A DNA stretch of 64,000 nucleotides from Jaltomata sinuosa (taxonomy: Eukaryota; Streptophyta; Magnoliopsida; Solanales; Solanaceae): contig QJPP01001415.1 of assembly GCA_003996215.1 (NCBI GenBank), forward strand, positions 124,001 through 188,000, given 5' to 3'. Below the pieces are notes generated by a model, which was not told where the DNA came from, did not search any database, and saw only the letters and a program-made list of their open reading frames with translations. Below, piece by piece: positions 58,150 to 64,000 of this stretch (positions are counted from its first letter, which is position 1; every line of letters begins with the position of its first letter). A program made the translations under genes and the position numbers.

Positions 58150-59290
58150 AATTTTTCATACAAATTTCAAAAACCAATAACTTTATTGCCTTTCAAAAGT
58201 TTCATTGAAGAATAATAAAAATTGAAATCATAACCAACTAATGATAGTCTTGAAAGAGAAATTAAATTCCTTGAATACGATGGAAGATAAAAAGTATTTT
58301 CTAAATCTAATTGAAAATCATTTTTTAAAATGAGCCTATAAGTCCCCACGCCTTCCACATGTGATTTCCGTTCTATTGCCAGAATAAATATTTTGTTCAC
58401 TTTCTATCAGCTTTCTTAGAGTTAGAAAACTCTGCACGATTTTGGCAATATGAGTTGTGGAACCAGAATCGATCCACCATGTATTATTAGAAACTTCAAT
58501 GAAATTAGATTCATAACATACAAAGGTAAAACTACCTTTCTTCTCAAGCTATTTCTTGTATTTCAGGCAATATTTCTTCCAGTGTCCCTTCTTTCTGCAG
58601 AAATGACAAGTATCTTTATCAAGTCTGTCTTTCTTCTTCATAGGAACACTTTTGCCCTTCTTTGCATTTCTCTTATCACGAGTCACTAAATTAATGCTTT
58701 CAAGTATCTCATGTTTTAACCTCTCCTCTTCTTGAACATACATGGTCAAGAGTTCATTGATTGACCATTTATCTTTATGTGTGTTATCAGATATTTTGAA
58801 TGGACTATATTATGCAGGAAGAGAGTTGAGAATAAAATGCACAAGAAATAGTGCAGACATATCAACCTCAAGGGACTTGAGTTTAGCAGCAATATCTCTT
58901 ATCTCCATAATGTGTTTGTGCACTGTACGACTTCTGTCAAACGTCATACTTGAGAGCCTCTTCATAAGGGTGCTGGCCAATGCCTTGCCAGAGCTTACAA
59001 ATTGTTCATCAATTGCCTTCATGCAAGCTTTGACCTTGTTATTGTCAGGGATAGAACCCCTAGTGCTTTGGCTTATATGAGCTTTTATGAGCATTAAGCT
59101 CAAGCGATTGGATCGCTCCCATCGCTCATAAAAAGCCTTAGCCTATGGCGTACTTGATTCTGTGGGTTTAGGTGGTTCTTCCATACGGAGAGCCAGATCT
59201 AGATCCGAGCACCCTAATGTGAGAAGGACTTTCTCCTTACATTCAGTAAAGGTGTCACCAGACAACATTGGAATTCAAACATTTTTATTA
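58150..59290 (-). pseudogene. copia gag and protease region, broken
   Basis: Gag from about 59290: GDTFTECKEKVLLTLGCSDL and ALRMEEPPKPTESSTP then a stop; ERSNRLSLMLIKAHISQSTR; KALASTLMKRLSSMTFDRSR; RDIAAKLKSLEVDMSALFLV (UBN2-type capsid). Knuckle CHFCRKKGHWKKYC at about 58575-58620. The protease tail and pre-integrase (ENTFYLPSYSRNLISLSRLS) lie at 58167-58400. The catalytic protease motif is not intact in one frame; a stretch WWIDSGSTTHIAKI is readable near 58435-58480 in the minus strand. Confidence 0.82.
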
Positions 59291-60314
59291 AACAGTGTAG
59301 TAGGAAAAGCTGTGTTAACTGCAAAACACGAATACATATACATAAGCTATGAAATACATAACCATCAAGGTGAATTGCGTAAATACTGATTCTAAGTAAA
59401 TATTTTAAACCTTCCTGTGGGTAGAGGTTGCAACCCATGCATAAAATTTACTTAACTTTATTAGACTAGTAAATCAAGTAAATCTTGAAAATAATTCGTA
59501 CTTGTGGGCATAGAATAATTTTCAACTAAAAGGTTTACTATCTTATTCCAATTAACCTTATCAAACTAGTTACCTCCCTGTGGGGTAAGGTTACTAATTT
59601 AATAAGATAATTGAACTTTATTAGATGCCATTGTTATATCTTAATCACTTAACTTTATGTGATTAAATAATTTTATTTTCTTTATATCATATTCTCAGGA
59701 TGCTGTGGCTAACCCAAGTATATGATAAAAAAAATTCATAATGACATCTCATAATAGTTAACTTTAATAATTAACTTAAACTTGATATTAATTATCAAAG
59801 TGCAAAAATAGATTGTGTAGGCAGATCCTACATCAAAGATAATCCTATGCACAAAATATCTCGCGTTAACAAATCGCACAACAAGGCAATAGGCAGAGCC
59901 TACATATCCCTCATTCATAATTCTTATAATTAAACTTAGTATTATAAGAACAATTTTAAACAATAATAAAGCAAATAGAATTTAAACACGGAATTCACTG
60001 AAATAATTTTAAATTTTCTATCATTCAGTTGCTATGAGAGGAGTATTTTAAAACTAATAAGTGATGGACAAACCAAAGGGATCAAAGCTACTAACATACT
60101 GTCATATTTCTTTTATGATGATGGTTTTAATCATTACATGATTACTTTGTGTTCTTCCGAACCAGACAACAAGAATAGGGAAAAATAATTAAAACTAATC
60201 AGTAAATCAGAATAATTTTTGACAAGCACATGAAAATTATCACGGAAGTAAAATACTTTACAATTTATCTAAAACACTAAATAACATGGTTAAAGGAAGA
60301 CTCTTGATACCACA
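59291..60314 (-). other. copia 5' untranslated region and primer site
   Basis: About 1 kb AT-rich leader without domain. It begins after an imperfect Met-tRNA site: the minus strand reads TGGTATCAAGAG at 60301-60312, with the last four bases altered. Confidence 0.6.
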
Positions 60315-60729
60315 TGTTGAATTTCAATACATATCACAAAGACAAACACAGTGAAATATTAAACATGAACATACCTTCAACCATTATTGTTCAAATATTG
60401 TGGAGAATCGTGTTTGCCTTGTCAAGATCTTTAACAAGAAAATAGAAAGAAAGAATTCTAAGAATCTTCTAGCCCATGCCTATCAAAGTGTATACCAAAC
60501 TGATGGAGTTACAGACGTATTTATAGGTAGGATATGGACTCTTAGGAAAATAACTTTAACCCCAGGGATTTCTCATAATTATTTCTTGCCATCAAAGAAA
60601 TACCATATATGCATAACTTGGAGAAATATTAATTGACTGATTGTTACTTTATTTGGAAGACAAGGTAATATTTAATTACCAAATATGTGGTTCACAATTA
60701 AGTCTCTTAATAGAGACGTAATTCTTACA
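60315..60729 (-). repeat. 5' LTR of the second copia
   Basis: Partner of 44919-45331 (begins TGTTGAATTTCAA, ends ATTCTTACA). Its right-hand third was later duplicated to 62459-62609. Confidence 0.9.
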
Positions 60730-63190
60730 TATTTGACTTCATTCCTAATTCACTTTTCATTTTGAAATTCATTCATATTTTTCAATTTTGTAAGTGATCG
60801 TAACATAGAAATTTATTAATATAGTTGAGGTGGGTCTAATGTTTTTTATTCATCCATCTGTTTTTTTTTGTGAAGACAATTCTAATATTCAGTACAAATT
60901 ATTTACTTGGATACATTCATTCCAGAAAATATAAATTATGATGTAATGATCCTCTAGGTCATTTTCTTTATTTTTGTATATTTTTTGTATTTTGAGCTTT
61001 TCCACAACGGCTACAGGTCATTTATGACTTGTCGGGATTGACAGTTCAGTTTTCGAGCAGTTCATTTGTGTTTTAAGTCTGTTTTCCTATTTTGAAACTC
61101 TTAAATATGAAAGAGTTGACTTTGGTCAACATTCGGAGTAAGCAGCCTCGAATAAGAATTCTGTTAGCACCGTTAGCTTTGGAGCATGGACTTTGGGCTA
61201 GTGAGACCTTTGATTTGAGTCTCGAGGCTTCCTGATTGAGTTTATTTTGGTAAATTGGAGGTTTTGGGTGTGGGCCTCACTTTAGACCGTAATAATCTCC
61301 TTTGAGAATTTCATCAATTCAATTAAGTCTAGAATGCCATTTTGGTAGGGTAGCATAGTTCATTTGTGTGCACAAGATTTTGGATGAATCCCGAGGGTCC
61401 ATCCAAACATTTTAAAACTTAGCAAAATTTTCTGGTATGATGGTTCTGGTATGTCCGCTTTTGCGGTTATTTGTCGCATTTGCGGTAAAGGTTTGCTTTT
61501 GAAGATACCGCATTTTCAGAAAATCTTTTGCTTTTGGGGAGGTGTGTCTGTCCTGTGACCTCCGCTTGTGGAGTTTCTATCGCTTTTGTGACTTCTGCAT
61601 TTGTGGAAATTATCCACTTTTGCGGAAGGGCGGGGGAATAGTGACTTCAGCTTTTGCGGGCAAATCTTCACTTTTGCAAAAGTAGCTGCTTACATATGGA
61701 ATTTCCCTTAGTTTTAAATCACTTTTTACTCGAATTTTCTCCATTGTTGAAGATCTGAAGTTCAAAAATTAGTGTGGGAACATCAGTTTAAGACTGGAAT
61801 TGTTGGGTCCTCATCCTTGATTACTTTTTTCATTATAAATTCGTACGTTTCTGGTCTAATTCCCCTTAAAATCCTTATTTTAATCCCCCAATTTTGGGGT
61901 CTGTTTTAGCTTGATTTTTGAGATATTTTTTCTCAATAGTTTTGGCATATATTACTTGTCCCACGAGGGATATTTTTCTCAATTTAATTTTTAAAATTTG
62001 CATACGGGCCCCACGGGTGATCTTTCACCCGATTTTTGGCTCAAACTATAAAATTTCAATGTGGGTATCATTGGTAATATTTTAATACATAAATTATTAA
62101 TATGATAGTGTGACAACAGTCAAAGGCTTTCCAAAAAGGAAAAACTCTGGTCTAGTGGGTGCGAGCGTGCGTGTTCGACTTTCAGGTAGGCTACGACTTA
62201 CCTACTTTTAGACTTAGCTTGTTTAAGATGATTGTATGATATTATGCTGATTGTTGGTGGGACTCTCTGGATTGGATAGATGATTGTATGTGAATTTGAT
62301 CCTCATAGTCGATTTAAAGGCTTTAGCTTAGAATTGAGGTTGAGATCCTTAGTTTGCCTTTCCTTGTTCCTTTATGTTTAGCGTAGTCAGTATATTGCCT
62401 TTAATTCGAGACAATTGCTTGCCTTAGTTTAGTTGGTCTTCTTGGGGACTTGGGGTGGCTCATAATTATTTCTTGCCATCAAAGAAATACCATATATGCA
62501 TAATTTGGAAAAAAATTAATTGACTGATTGTTACTTTACTTGGGAGACAAGGTAATATTTAATTACCAAATATGTGGTTCACAATTCTCTTAATAGAGAC
62601 GTAATTCTTACATATTTGACTTCATTCCTAATTCACTTTTCGTTTTGAAATTCATTCATATTTTTCAATTTTGTAAGTGATCATAACATAAAAATTTATT
62701 AATATAGTTGAGGTGGGTTTAATTTTTTTTTATTCATCCATCTATTTATTTTATTTTTTCGTGAAGACAATTCTAATATTCAGTACAAATTATTTACTTG
62801 GAAACATTCATTCTAGAAAATATAAATTATGATGTAACGATCCTCTAGGTCATTTTCTTTATTTTTGTATATTTTCTATATTTTGAGCTTTTCCACAGTG
62901 GCTACAGGTCATTTATGACTTGTCGGGATTGACAGTTCAGTTTCCGAGTAGTTCGTTTGTGTTTTAAGTCTGTTTTCCTATTTTAAAACTCTTAAAGATG
63001 AAAGAGTTGACTTTGGTCAACATTTGGAGTAAGCAACCTCGAATGAGAATTCTGTTAGCATCGTTAGCTTTGGAGCATGGACTTTGGGCTAGTGAGACCT
63101 TTGATTTGGGTCTCGAGGCTTCCAGATTGAGTTTATTTTGGTAAAATGGAGGTTTTGGGTGTAGGCCCCACTTTATATCGTAATAATCTC
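60572..63190. repeat. tandem segmental duplication across the copia edge
   Basis: Block 1 60572-61299 and block 2 62459-63190 are near-identical (728 and 732 bp), both including the last 158 or so bases of the copia LTR, its right flank TATTTGACTTC and the beginning of a gypsy-like LTR (TGTAA(T/C)GATCC at 60942 and 62833). The copied DNA spans an insertion boundary, so it arose after the copia insertion. Confidence 0.9.
60942..62458 (+). mobile_element. gypsy-type LTR fragment
   Basis: Starts TGTAATGATCCTCTAGGTCA, the TGTAAYGA(C/T)C start seen in decayed form in the nested chromovirus LTR. Contains words such as CTTTTGCGG and GCATTTGCGG repeated about ten times at 61455-61690. No internal coding region, so it is a solo or truncated LTR. 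The right end is unclear. Confidence 0.5.
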
Positions 63191-64000
63191 TGATGTGCCA
63201 CCAATTTACGGCACTTTCGACTCCTTTAAACTAAGAACAATCGTACGTTTTCAAGCAACCGTTGTCGTTTTTAATGTTTTTATGTTGTATTTTCAGGAAA
63301 TGGAGACAAACATGGAAACGGAAGGAAATTCGGGAAAAAGAGCATTCTGGATAAGAGTGACGGTTCAGGTGACGGTCCGTCAAGGGTGTGACGGTCCGTC
63401 ACCCAAACCGTCACACCAAGGCAGCACCACTGCCTAAGGGTGATGGTCGAGGCGACGGTCCGTCAAGCCTGTGACGGTCCGTCAGCCTGGCCGTCACACC
63501 TGGGCAGTCCGCTACACGGAATCCTGACGTTTTTGGGATTTGTTTCCTAGACTCCTATAAATACCCTATGTTAGGTTTATTTTAATTATGCATTAGTTAA
63601 GCTTTTTAATATAATTCTCCCAATAGTTTTAGGAGAGACTTGGAGATCAAGAAACACATTTTACACGTCTTGAATTCGTGTTCTTGATTTGTTCTTGGGA
63701 TCTTGGTTTTTCTTGTTCTTGGAATAATTGAAGATTGATTTTCATTATATTGTAAGAATCCCTTCTCTTTATTATGAATACAATTCTCTTCTCTTTTCTT
63801 TATAGCATGATTAACTAAACCTCCCACAACTAGGGTTGTGGGAGCCATGGCTAAAGTAGCAATATAGATTCCGGGTAGCGACAGGTTAAATATGTATGTT
63901 GTCACGTTGTTAATCATTCGTTATGTAACATTTTCTAGTGGTTGCAAACATTAGAACTTGCCTAGGTTTAATTTGCTTGAGTAAAGAGATTAAAATCGGG
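63191..64000 (+). mobile_element. LTR-like start of a further retroelement, cut by window edge
   Basis: Begins TGATGTGCCACCAATTTACG, which truncates the duplicated block. Has paired palindromes (63371-63483), a TATA box TATAAATA at 63555-63562 and a T-rich transcribed-looking region. It looks like the U3 and R of an LTR; no gene is visible before the window ends. Confidence 0.45.
63371..63483. repeat. four GACGGTCCGTC palindromes in two equal pairs
   Basis: Exact copies at 63371-63381, 63390-63400, 63454-63464 and 63473-63483. Spacing is 19 bases within each pair and 83 between pairs. Half-sites (CCGTCAC) lie between and after them. Confidence 0.92.

Larger units (their letters stand above)
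44919..60729 (-). mobile_element. second Ty1/copia element, split by a nested gypsy
   Basis: LTRs of 413 and 415 bp at 44919-45331 and 60315-60729. Imperfect 5-bp flank (GATTT and TATTT). Minus orientation, shown by gag at the right, then protease, integrase, RT and RNase H to the left. The coding part is interrupted at 47572/57170 by a gypsy element with its own 5-bp duplication ATGTT. Without the insert the element is about 6.2 kb. Stops and frameshifts in every domain. Confidence 0.92.

Noticed and set aside
63195..63437. 80-codon plus-strand frame
   Set aside because: Runs through the palindromic U3 repeats of an LTR-like sequence; no domain.

Overview
The window is plant nuclear DNA, AT-rich and built almost entirely of mobile elements and their remains. 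The endogenous pararetrovirus type, the copia and Tekay-like gypsy families, the MITE families and the LTR word repeats all point to Solanaceae (Solanum or a close relative); this is inference from sequence character, with no database search. I see no convincing host protein gene, rRNA or tRNA gene and no CRISPR array. Every coding stretch belongs to a retroelement or an integrated virus, and all are broken.

Layout. 1-306 is the 5' end of a LINE ORF1 on the minus strand. 307-7041 is intergenic DNA with a Stowaway MITE, other MITEs and a 1.2 kb Mutator-like foldback element with a perfect 9-bp target duplication. 7047-14896 is a complete but decayed Ty1/copia element on the minus strand (two LTRs of about 1.57 kb, 5-bp duplication, Met-tRNA primer site, gag, gutted pol). 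14906-17963 is intergenic with two more MITEs.

17964-36374 is the most unusual part: an 18.4 kb cluster of endogenous pararetrovirus DNA (Caulimoviridae, solendovirus/TVCV/LycEPRV-like) made of six pieces joined in both orientations. A(+) is leader, movement protein and start of the polyprotein. B(-) is most of the polyprotein, the last ORF and a 35S-type promoter. C(+) is a coat fragment. D(+) is a nearly full genome. E(+) and F(-) form a foldback of coat and movement sequences. Two pieces keep the initiator-Met-tRNA primer site. The only promoter copy points into piece A in antisense. All major viral ORFs carry stops or frameshifts.

36375-44914 is intergenic DNA with Stowaway, Helitron-like, Mutator-like and hAT-like elements, several with precise target duplications and one hAT carrying a nested Mutator-like element. 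44919-60729 is a second minus-strand Ty1/copia element, split in the integrase-RT linker by a 9.6 kb minus-strand Ty3/gypsy chromovirus (47573-57169). 60572-63190 holds a tandem duplication that copied the right edge of that copia element together with its flank and part of another gypsy LTR. 63191-64000 is the start of another LTR-like sequence with paired GACGGTCCGTC palindromes.

No genes here work together as a pathway. The biology suggested is genome defence and decay: the inverted viral pieces could give self-complementary or antisense viral RNA, which can be tested with small-RNA data.
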